Positions 55,001-64,000 of a stretch of 64,000 nucleotides of DNA are shown piece after piece. The notes below the pieces were generated by a model that was not told the origin of the DNA, did no database searches, and saw only the letters and a list, made by a program, of their open reading frames with translations. The position numbers were made by a program, and so were the translations under genes. Location of the stretch: NCBI GenBank assembly GCA_037126765.1, contig JBBCBC010000002.1, positions 18,941,853 to 19,005,852 on the forward strand, read 5' to 3'. Each line of letters begins with the position of its first letter. Within the stretch, counting starts at the first letter, position 1. Source of the DNA: Stenogyne calaminthoides. Lineage: Eukaryota; Streptophyta; Magnoliopsida; Lamiales; Lamiaceae.

Positions 55001-55585
55001 ACTGCCCAAAAGAACAGTTTATGGAAGAAGCCCGAATAAGTGAAGAAGAGAGAAGGGAAGAAAAATTGGCAGAGGAAGAAGATCTGAAGAAGAAATTCAG
55101 ATCAAGGGCGAAGAAAGGAAAGGGAAAATGCATGCGTAACCTCGATTTGCCAAAAAAGAGTCGATGTGATCATTCCAAAAACTGCTGCACACGCTGAGAG
55201 GTTTGAGGAATGGAATAAGATCAGAAACGAATGGCTTCTGGATGCCTTTGTTCTGGATCTTGTTCCACAAGAAGAATCTCCAGATGCTGAATTCCTCAAT
55301 TAGTTGGAAAACAAACATCCAGATTTTCTGAAGTATCTGGAAAATGAGGCCAAGATAATCAACGTAAAAATATCTCGCCAAGAGTATGATCTGTTGGATT
55401 ACTCGAAGAAGGCAGATGGCTCATTTGACAGACTGGCATTTCAGAGATTCTATTTTGACATCCTGAGCAAAACGCGCATAACTGATCCTCAGCAGGTCAA
55501 TGATGTCAAATGGAAACTTTATCAGATTTTCAACGTCCCTCAAGATCAAAGAGAGATGCCAGAAGGATACAAGCCTAAAGAGTGA
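52079..55585 (+). pseudogene. SIRE env-like / extra gene region
   Basis: 3.5 kb between RNase H and the 3' LTR. A leader with CCTTATAAGTTTC (TATA-like, about 52111) leads to an intron-like stretch ending TTGTTGTAG just before ATGGCCACTCACGG (52457). The product then falls into pieces: 53062-53343, 53410-53844, 54050-54232, 54582-54779, and a final clean frame 55304-55585 (KYLENEAKIINVKISRQEYDLL, ending PEGYKPKE). The last part is rich in Lys, Glu and Leu and may be coiled coil. SIRE/Maximus elements are known to carry an extra or env-like frame here; I see no signal peptide or membrane segment that I can trust. Confidence 0.6.
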
Positions 55586-55779
55586 AGAATCAGAAGACTT
55601 CTCAGAATCAGCTGTTTTTAAATTCAAACTTTTCTGATGTAACATGTACTCGACATATCTAATGAGAAAAGTTTATTTTTCTGATCCTAAGACAAAATCT
55701 CATTGTCTTCTGATTATGTGCTCTTTACTGTTCTATATTTATCAACTGTGATTGGTTTCTCAAAGAGTTTTGGTTTCAT

Positions 55780-55793
55780 CAAAAAGGGGGAAA
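55780..55793 (+). other. Polypurine tract of SIRE copy 2
   Basis: AAAAAGGGGGAAAT, directly before the 3' LTR; start site of plus-strand DNA synthesis. Confidence 0.85.
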
Positions 55794-55794
55794 T

Positions 55795-57359
55795 TGTTGG
55801 GAAATTTAGAGTTTTGATGAAAGTTCTAAAACACATGTAATAGGACAAGTCAGACCTATTAGCTGACTGATGTTTATATTACCGTTTATAGAATACCAAT
55901 TGATAATTGTTGTATAGAACAACTGATGTAATAGATAGGTCACATATTGAGGGGGAACCTCAATATGTATAGGTCAGATATGAAGATCCAAAGAATAGCT
56001 GATATCCGACAAGCGGGGCGTAATGCAAGAGAAGAACGAAGATCGACGATCCGATCAAGTCGAAATCTCAATTTGAAGTCATGAAGCTCAAACTCGAATA
56101 CTTGAAGATCGATGACTTCCGGAAGATCGGACCGGAAGACCTACATCTGCCGAAATCTGCTGGTTGAAGCTAAGTCAACCGCACCGCGAAGACTCCATCG
56201 GTAGACCGATCGATTCCGACATCGGTCACCACCAGTGAAAAATGATGTTTCACCAAATCATACGTCGATGATCTGAACAAGAAGAATGTCAACCTTAGTT
56301 GGAAGAACAACACTGAAAAGTGCGTCTGTTAACCAATAAGGACGAGACACGTATGATCGGAGCCGGCAATTATGGGATTTGGTGCTGCTTTCTCCAACGG
56401 CTATAAAAGACACTATTCACGCTTTCGGCCATGCCGTTCCTGAAGCACGTCACATCAATCCTGCAAGCCTACCAAATATAGCCTGAAATTCAAATTGCTC
56501 TCCAATGGCTCTTTGATTTCGAGGTCTATAAATATGGGATCACACTTCAGAGTGAAGACACGGAAACCCTGAAACGATCAAGAAGCTCAAGCTATAATCA
56601 GATTTCCGCACGAAGAACACGAACAAGAAGATTATTTTATTAAGTGTTCATCCCATAAGTTCTTAGCATAGAAATCTTTTCATCTAGCTGATAGGCTATC
56701 TTAAACACTAGAAAAGATTTCATAGTTGGAACCAAAACAATCTTATCCAAACCCAAAGTTAGGTTAAGTTGTTTAACAAGATTTCAGACTAGGGTTTCTA
56801 GTTCTGATTTCTGGGATCAGTTGAGTGAGAACTCTTTAAATATCTGTCGGTGTACTGTGTTGGACTAACACAAAAATCTAAGTCCAGTTGGTTTAGTTGG
56901 TGCCCCTTGTGATAGGGAAGAGTGGACGTAGGACTGGTTTGTCCGAACCACTATAAATCTTGTGTGCCTTTACCGCTTTGATTAACTGTTTACACAATCG
57001 CACACAACTATTAAAGCAGCATACATATTCTAAGTTAAGATCAGCTAGCACCAAGCTTCTGATCTGATCAAGTTTGACACTTTAGTCAACTGGTTAAAAG
57101 ACTGACTTTGGAATCTGATTTATCAAAACTGGTTTTTCACACGGGTAAAACTTAGCTTCCGCACATCAGTTAAACTGATAGTTACCGAATTGATCTCCCT
57201 TCAGGCGATTAGTAAGTTGGTTATCAGTCCAAACTGATTCACTCGCACTCTGATCAGGCTAACTGCTCTCACACCGTATCTGCACAAAATGTTTTTCAGA
57301 AGTCTATTCACCCCTCCCCTCTAGACTTCTGCCCTCACAAAACCCGTTCGGGACCTACA
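55795..57359 (+). mobile_element. 3' LTR of SIRE copy 2
   Basis: TGTTGGGAAATTTAGAG to GGGACCTACA; TATAAATA at 56527-56534. It matches the 5' LTR very closely except at clusters around 55990-56220 and 56815-56860, where changes concentrate at CAG/CTG triplets. Confidence 0.92.
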
Positions 57360-57364
57360 CTTAG

Positions 57365-58358
57365 TAATTTTTAAAGGTGAGGTTTTCATTGGGTAATTCT
57401 CATGCAAACACATTTAAACAAATTAAATAAAGCACAAGAAATTACAACAATAAATCAAGCAAAGCGGAAAAATAAACATATTGGGCACAAATTATCCAAT
57501 TGTCATGGTTTGATTTTTCTTGGCTTGATTTTGAAGAAACGCCGTCTTGAATTTCTCCCACTCGATCGTCTCGAAAAGAACTTCGTCTCGAAACACCACG
57601 CCAAGTAGCTCGCAGCCGGGATGCACCCCCGCATTTGGCCGGCCCCTTGGTCGAATCAGCCTCGGTAGCCTCAGCATGCCTCGGCACGCCTCGGCAGCAC
57701 TCTGCGATGCTTCGGCGGGCGACCATGGCGTATCGCGTGCATTTCTTGTAGCGTGGCTCGCCCGACCTACGCCTTAGCCCATGGATCACCGGCAGCACAT
57801 GGCGTCCGTCGTGCTTCGCCACCCACCCCATCCGCCTCGGCCATTTCGCGCGTAGTCGTAGCGTGCCCATCGCGTCGCTTCGTCTTGTCGCCCGCGTCCG
57901 TTAAGCACCAGCGTCCAGTCGATCTGCCCGATGCCTAGCGTCGTGCCCATTCGCATGGCGACGTCCGCGTCGTTAAATGTGCCTCCCTTAGCACGTTTAA
58001 ATGCGATGCACGTCGTCCGCCTACGGTTACGGATCTATCCTTTAATTCTTCGCTCGCCGCTCCATTTTAGATCCGGTTACAATTTATTTATAAAAAATAA
58101 ATAAACCTAGATCTAGACTAGTCTATTACATTGATCAAATAAAACAAATCCTAATCTACTTGTGGATTTTCTCACGAGGCAAAACGAATTCGAACGAATC
58201 GAATTAAAAACCACAATTTATATGCATGCATAAATAAACACATTAAATTCCATGACAATTGGATACCTGCAAAAAAGATCTAGCAATTCTACTATCCAAT
58301 TTCAAATTTAATGAAAATGAATTAAATTACAATTTAAAATTCAGAGCCCGAAACCGAG
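57365..58358 (-). other. Copia 3 leader, primer-proximal part, GC-rich core
   Basis: The other half of the leader split by SIRE copy 2. 57540-58070 is markedly GC- and CpG-rich with CCTCGGCA repeats, unlike the AT-rich surroundings. The minus-strand frame 57870-57442 (142 aa, Arg-rich) may be no more than a composition effect; its lower part (EWEKFKTAFLQNQAKK in the other frame) has no recognised match. Confidence 0.6.
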
Positions 58359-58370
58359 GCTCTGATACCA
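58359..58370 (-). other. Primer binding site of copia 3
   Basis: Minus-strand TGGTATCAGAGC, a perfect match to the plant initiator tRNA-Met site, two bases from the LTR end at 58373. Confidence 0.9.
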
Positions 58371-58372
58371 GT

Positions 58373-60213
58373 TGTTGGGGAATTATTTGCCTGGATCTAT
58401 TCGGGATGAATATTTAAATACACATTTAATTCTAACAATTATTACTAGCATGAATTAATTCTATATTAATTCAAATAATAATTCAACAACAAATCATGCA
58501 TATAAACAGTGCACATAAATCCTACGCATGCGGAATTGCTACGGGTTTACGTGAACTAACCTCTTGGAGTGACAATGGTCTCATCGATTAAACACACCAA
58601 AAAGCCTTCCCAAGTATTCCCTAGTCCTTGCTCGTCAATCCGGTGGAAGGAAACTCGCGAACAATTAACTTAAGGGAAAATAAAAATTTGTTGCACCACC
58701 TTTGTGGATTTACTAATTTTTCCAGCACATGGAATTGTACTCGGGAATGAAAGAATCATCCCCTATTTATAGATGGGGTGGTAGTAAAAAAATTTGGGTA
58801 AAAACAATGTGGGAAAATCTTTTCTTGATCTCCAAGAAATCTTGAATATATCTCATATATTCTTTTCTCCATAATTAAAAAATTCCACAAAAAATCCCAC
58901 CTCATCTTGTTATGGAATTTTCGAAAAAAATAAGGATCAAGATTTCAAGATTTGGATCTTCTTGAATTTATGAGATATACTTGTATTTCAAGAAATACAT
59001 ATCTTCCATAATATATTTTCAAAAAAATCAAGAAAATCTTTCTTTCCCTTATTCTTTGAAAATTTCGAAAATCTCACCATAAATAACAAAGTGGGAGATT
59101 TCTTGAATTTAATGAGAGAATCTTGTATTCCAAGAATACATATCTTCATTCCATAACAAAATTCAAAGAAAATCTTTCTCCCTCTTTTATTTATGATTTT
59201 TGAAAAATAGGAAAAATGAGCAACAAATATTTATTTTATTTTTAAACACCTTTTTCAGTTATTGGACTTTATGTTGGGCTACTTGGGGGGCCTTTAGAAG
59301 AATTAAGATTGGACCTTCCAATGGATCTTGAATTATCAATATTGAGCCACAATATTATTCAAGCCCATAAATATTAATTAATCCCACTACATAATTAATA
59401 TTGCACTATCCATCTTAACCCATATTACAGTCAATGTGGCTCCTGGTTATTATTTCCCGTGTTTAAGATTATCTAGCCCATTAATTAATTCAAGCCACTG
59501 AAATAACTTTCCATTAATTAATATCTTTTGTCCTTGGTTAAGGAACAGTTCAACATTATTATCCATACCGGAAACTAGTTCCACTTGCAAGATTTGGTAT
59601 GATAAATCTTATGAACCTCCCAAGGGGGCAAATCGAACAAGCGTACTTGCACACGATTCTCCGTATTAAATCTTAGCAATCGCATGTGACCAATAATATT
59701 GCCCAAGATATAAAGTATTAAATCTCATTGATTCTCTACCCGTAATAAGTCAAAGCAATAATTACTAACCACACATGATCCTATTTAAGGGACGAAGATT
59801 AAGAAATAACGAACCATTGTGGTCTAATTCTTCCTAGTTCAGTGCTGAAGAATTTGTCCTCCTGTAGGTCCTATTCAGTGCATCAGTCATGCACTAGTGT
59901 AATCTCTTGGTCAAGACAAGCCAATCTGAGCCTTACACTTCAACCTTTCACGATGGATTGTTCATTTCCATCTAGGTCATGAATGGTGTACTTTTGGTTA
60001 CAAGGAACTTTTAATTTAATCTTCTGTGATCTGGTATCACTAAATTAACTACAATGTAACACATACTATATATTGAACAGTTATGCAGTAAATATATGTA
60101 ACATTCAATGATATTTAAAGCATTAGTGATAAATAATTTATTTCAGTAAATAAGTCCGAAATTCAGTTTTGATTATACAAAGTAAAAGCATACTTTCCAG
60201 TATAATCCCAACA
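58373..60213 (-). mobile_element. 5' LTR of copia 3
   Basis: TGTTGGGGAATTATT to AATCCCAACA on the plus strand; the minus-strand TATA box (TATAAATA) lies at about 58763-58770. Differences from the 3' LTR are few, mainly single bases. Confidence 0.92.
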
Positions 60214-60218
60214 ACAAC

Positions 60219-61761
60219 TGCGCCTGTGCTCATGTTGAGCCTCTGTCGGGAAGCGACTTTGCAGTTGAACCTCAGAAAACCAGTATGGACTCCACCAGCT
60301 AACCAGGATGCTTCTAAACCTATGTTCGGAATGTTCCAACTTTGCCCTGGGAATATACACCAATTGATTGAATAAATTCCTTTGTGGACCAGTATTATGG
60401 ATTCATTTTTCTCGGACGGATTGATACATGTGCCGAATGCTCATACGGGAAAGTTGACTCCTGGGTCTGGTTGCTCCGATAAATCCTTTCTTTCTTATTC
60501 ACTTCGTAGAAGGGAAATCCGATCTATGCCCAAATCACGGGGTTGGATGCAAGTGGCACGATTGAAATTCAAATTCTTAAGGCAATCGACATTAACAGGC
60601 GAGAAAGAGGCCACTAAGCCAATGTCGACAACAACTCTCCAAAATTATGGGGAACTTGTCCCACCTTCGGCCACCTACTTTTCAATCCTAAGTATGACTC
60701 GTGATTCAGGCTCATTGATTGGGTAAATCTCATGTTCTAAAGAGTACCAGGAATCCAACAGTTTGTTGGTCTTGGTTTGAGAGTATAGATATTCAGATAT
60801 CTCCAACTCGGGCACATTTCGAACCCCAAAACCATCTAACTCGCCTAACCTCCAACTCTATATCGGTCTGATGAAAATTATGTCACCATGGTTTCAATTC
60901 GACGACGAAGAGATAAGCAACATCCATGATGATTGAATGGGGGAGTTTGATTTGAGATCATGAAGATAGGGGGAGTTAAGAACAAGTAGAGGGGGAGCAT
61001 GTGCAGGACTTGATGATGCTGCAACTGATATATTTTAGTTTGATCACCTCCTACTCTCTTTGTTTTCCTTCATTATTCATATGATATTTTTCTGATTTGC
61101 AAGTTATTTACTAAACTCTATTCATTTGGTTATGTAATTATTGAACAATAGTTGGTAGGTTTTACTTGTTTATGTTTATGAGTATTAGTGTTGATGCTCT
61201 AATATTCTGTTTTTCAGTATTGATGATTAGTTTGATCTGATGATCATATTTTGTTGTTTTAGGTTAAGATATTTTATCCTTGCTCTGATATCCTTGTTTT
61301 CATTGCTTTTATAGTCTTTACATGATGATTTGGATAAGAGTAATTTGTGTAGATTGTTCAGGATGATCTGTTCATATCTTCCTGACAGCTCTACTCTATA
61401 CCTTGATTGGTGGAAATATGTTCAAATAACATATGTTTTACTTTATCTACAGGTATAAGGATTGTTATATGTGGTACTTGTATCATTTCCCTTTTCTTTT
61501 TGCTCTGATGAGTTTCAATGTAATATACATATGCTCTGATATGTTGCAATATCCTACATTATGCTTTGATAAGTTTTTCTGCAGATTGAAGTTTCTCAAA
61601 CAAATGAAATTGTTTGATGATGTTTATTCGATCTTTGATAGCTACATAATGATTTGTCACTTAGTAGTGTAACTGAAATGATTATGAGCTCTATCATGCA
61701 CAGTACCTGATGTATTTGTTATTTCAGGTGTGTTGTAGCAGAAAGATCGAATGGGGGAGAT
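60219..61761 (+). other. Probable 3' internal region of a copia element
   Basis: Continuation of 35796-36059. It holds two modest open frames (60382-60726, 61433-61672), neither recognised, then several GGGGGAG blocks (60950-61000) and, at the end, ATGGGGGAGAT (61751-61761) directly before the LTR at 61762, which looks like a polypurine tract. A T-rich segment (61020-61740) with repeated TCTGATATG motifs carries no gene. Confidence 0.55.
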
Positions 61762-62606
61762 TGTTGATGTTGCCACCGATGTTACAACATTGGTTACAAC
61801 ATCAGTATTCGTCCTTTCTTCTTAACCACTAACGCTACTATGTTCAATATTCTCTTTGATGTTGTTGACTGCAGGTTGACGATCTAGGTTGTTCGGCAAG
61901 ATTCCAGAAGGTTCCATAAGCTTCAAGAATTGAGTAGAAGAGACTAGATCATGTGGCTATTTTCAGAACTTGAAGAACCCGCTAAGTGGCAGTTACAAAG
62001 ATCATGGGATAGTGGATGGAAGAGTTTCTAAATCCTTCAAGGAGGCTCTAGCAAAGCTACACGAAGTCTATAAATAGAAGACCTTGATATTCATATCAAG
62101 TGCTGCAAATCATGTACTGTTTAGTCGAAGCAACAACCAAGCATCAACTGTAGAGTGTGTTAGTGCATCTAGAGTGATAGGGTCGTTGTTGTGGAGTTTT
62201 TAGCCATAGAGAGTAATTGTAGGGTTTACAATACCTCGAGTGGTGCTGGATTTATTTTATGTGGAATGTTAGTCTCGGTGTTAGATAGTTTCATACACAT
62301 AGAATAGTCACCTTTGGTCGTGTAGAGATACACATAGCCTTTAGATCATATGTTTGATTTTGTTTCAAGAGGATTCGATTTGTGAACCTCTTTGTATTCA
62401 TTATTTTGATAAATAGTGATTTCGGCCATAAGGCATCACAATCTATATTGATATAGATTGTGCAAAGTCTTATTAATTTCATGTATTGTGTTTCTTAGTC
62501 TTCCGATGTTATTATCTCTGTTTTACTAGTGTTACGTTGAGTGTTACAACATTTAGTGTAACATCAGTTTGTTATACTAAACACAACCCCGTTTCATACA
62601 CTTTCA
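61762..62606 (+). mobile_element. LTR of copia 4
   Basis: 845 bp, TGTTGATGTTGCC to ACACTTTCA. TATAAATA at 62069-62076. It is followed after one base by TTGGCACCAGAGCC, a primer site, and then gag, so it acts as the 5' LTR of the element running off the right edge. It is also preceded by a polypurine-like tract. Confidence 0.82.
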
Positions 62607-62607
62607 G

Positions 62608-62621
62608 TTGGCACCAGAGCC
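62608..62621 (+). other. Primer binding site of copia 4
   Basis: TTGGCACCAGAGCC, a variant of the tRNA-Met site TGGTATCAGAGCC. Confidence 0.75.
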
Positions 62622-62672
62622 AAAACTTGATTATACTAAGTTAGATCCTATGTCAAGTGTGTTGTTTTTATT

Positions 62673-64000
62673 ATGGCGATGGAATATCCACTTACTCCAC
62701 AAAGTTTGAGACCACCAATTCTTGATGGTACAAACTATGCTTATTGGAAACCAAAGATGAGGATGTACATCAAGTCAATTGATGAACGTGTCTGGAGAAG
62801 TATACATTCAGGATGGACACCTCCTAAGAATGCTGCAGATGAAGAAGGAAAAGTTATAGTCAAACGAGAACTGGATTGGACTAATGATGAAAGTACAACT
62901 GCTAGCTACATTCTAAAGCTTTGAATGCAATATTCACATCAGTTGATATGACCATGTTCAAGATCATATCAACATGTGTTTCTTCAAAAGAAGCTTGGGA
63001 TAGATTGCAAGAGCACAATGAAGGTTTGGATAGTGTTCGAAGGTCCAGACTTTGAATGCTTGGGACAAAGTTCGAGAACTTGAAGATGAAGGAGGATGAA
63101 ACATTTTTTTTAAAAATGAACAAGTCACTGAAATTGCAAATGAAGCTCAATCTCTTGGAGATCGCATTTCCAATGTGAGATTGGTTCATAAGATTTTGCG
63201 TACCGTACCTAAGCGCTTCGATGCAAAAATTTGTGCAATTGAAGATGCAAGGGATACAGATACACTAAGTCAAAATGAACTAATCAACATCCTACGAGCA
63301 TATGAGATGAATACAACTGAGAAGGATGACAAAGTTGATGCAAAGAAAGTGGTGGTGTTCAAAGGTGAAACATCTTCAAAAGCTGAGCAAGTGCCCATTG
63401 TGACTGAAGCTGATTTAGAGGATGATGCTGCTGATTTATGTTCCAACCCCGAGGAGTACATTGCTTTTATAACAAGGCAATTCAAAGCTCTTATGAAAAA
63501 GAGGAATAAAAAGTTCAAAGGCAACATTCAACCAAAGATTCAGATTAACAACTCTCCACAAACCTTTGAAAAGAAAGGTAATGTATTCCAACCAAGGTAA
63601 ATTGGTAATGGAATCAAAGGCAGGTATGACAAAATTGACCCTGAGTATAGAAAGTGTGTTCAATGTAATGCATGTCATGGGTATGGTCATTATGCAAATG
63701 AATGTGCTAATACTTTTCTTAAACTGAAATTGAATTTCAATGTTACTTTAAGTGATGAATCTGATGAAGAGCATGAAGAAGAAAACGTTGAGCGTGCATT
63801 CTATGCTAGAATAGACTATGATGATTCCTGAGATGATGATTTGGACTATTCTGATTCTGATGTTGAAACAGATGTTACCACATCTGGAGTAACATCAGAT
63901 GAAGATTGTTCTGATAAAACTGTTAACTGTTTTAATGGTTTAATTGATGATAAAGGAACATCTGATGTGAATAGTGAATCATGTGGATCAGTTTGTAAAG
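62673..64000 (+). pseudogene. Copia 4 gag, broken, runs off the window
   Basis: Copia gag in pieces: 62673-62924 (MAMEYPLTPQSLRPPILDGTNYAYWKPKM, a DUF4219-type start), then a frameshift into KALNAIFTSVDMTMFKII and SSKEAWDRLQEHNEG (UBN2), a TGA near 63053, a homopolymer frameshift near 63105, and 63175-63600 (VHKILRTVPKRFDAKICAIEDARD, TLSQNELINILRAYE). After a TAA at 63598-63600 it continues CVQCNACHGYGHYANEC, a zinc knuckle, then an acidic tail (VTLSDESDEEH). A further TGA at 63830 lies in the acidic region. Protease and pol would lie outside. Confidence 0.85.

Larger units (their letters stand above)
42507..57359 (+). mobile_element. SIRE-like Ty1/copia element, copy 2, complete (TSD CTTAG)
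   Basis: A 14.85-kb plus-strand element with LTRs of 1571 and 1565 bp and perfect CTTAG duplications (42502-42506 and 57360-57364). Order: LTR, primer site, long gag, protease, integrase, RT/RNase H (to about 50100), an antisense module (50490-51290), an env-like or extra gene region (52079-55585), polypurine tract, LTR. The LTRs are close to identical over 42940-44060 versus 56220-57340, so the insertion is recent, yet the coding region is full of breaks. Many differences fall at CAG/CTG triplets. Confidence 0.92.
36060..60213 (-). mobile_element. Copia 3: Ty1/copia element split by SIRE copy 2
   Basis: Minus-strand element with LTRs at 36060-37901 (3') and 58373-60213 (5'), 1842 and 1841 bp. 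Its net length without the inserted SIRE copy is about 9.3 kb. Flanks are GCAAC (36055-36059) and ACAAC (60214-60218), a TSD matching at four of five bases. Gene order is gag, protease, integrase, RT, RNase H. The lower LTR begins TATTGGGG instead of TGTTGGGG, a mutated terminus. SIRE copy 2 inserted in the leader between primer site and gag. I cannot assign the copia lineage with confidence. Confidence 0.9.

Noticed and set aside
57442..57870. 142-aa Arg-rich protein
   Set aside because: Located in a retrotransposon leader with strong GC bias and no recognisable motif; kept only as a composition note.
60382..60726. Host gene exon to the right of copia 3
   Set aside because: Not recognisable, no splice context, and it sits just upstream of a polypurine tract and LTR, so retroelement 3' sequence is the more likely reading.

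Overview
The window is plant nuclear DNA, almost certainly angiosperm, and nearly all of it is transposable elements. The evidence is Ty1/copia and Ty3/gypsy (Tat-type) LTR retrotransposons with tRNA-Met type primer sites, Mutator-like (MULE) elements, a Helitron, a Harbinger-type MITE, and one fragment of a plant CAF1 (CCR4-NOT deadenylase) gene. I see no intact host gene, tRNA, rRNA or CRISPR array. Species cannot be told from the sequence. Where a target-site duplication (TSD) is given, I read it directly from both flanks.

Layout. 1-10200: a SIRE-like copia element on the minus strand (copy 1). It inserted into the CAF1 gene (10201-10561) and was itself hit twice by a second LTR family, here called P: once in its reverse transcriptase (1-641) and once in its 5' LTR by a 3.34-kb palindromic insertion (5850-9190, TSD TCCAA). 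11261-13204: a decayed MULE transposase. 13335-15257: a rearranged family-P LTR (TSD TTTTG). 15562-27478: a complete 11.9-kb Tat-type gypsy element (TSD TACAC), with gag, protease, RT, two RNase H domains and integrase on the plus strand. About 4.9 kb after pol it carries a spliced antisense gene, present as one long and one short copy. 27484-33970: AT-rich DNA with a Harbinger MITE, a poly(A) retroposon and a MULE with a 9-bp TSD. 33971-35793: the 3' part of a Helitron. 36060-60213: a copia element on the minus strand (copia 3), split in its leader by a second, complete SIRE-like element on the plus strand (42507-57359, TSD CTTAG). 60219-64000: another copia family, with an LTR at 61762-62606 followed by the start of its gag.

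Relative order of events follows from nesting. CAF1 was hit by SIRE copy 1, which was then hit by family P. The 60-64 kb copia sequence was hit by copia 3, which was then hit by SIRE copy 2. All pol and gag frames carry stops or frameshifts, so none looks autonomous as written. In SIRE copy 2 and in one palindrome arm, many differences fall at CAG/CTG triplets, so some breaks may be sequencing error rather than decay.

The most interesting signals are four: the palindromic LTR insertion, a potential long-hairpin small-RNA source; the spliced antisense gene inside the Tat element; a recognisable piece of that same antisense gene, also antisense, inside the unrelated SIRE copia element (50490-51290); and the truncation of the CAF1 gene.
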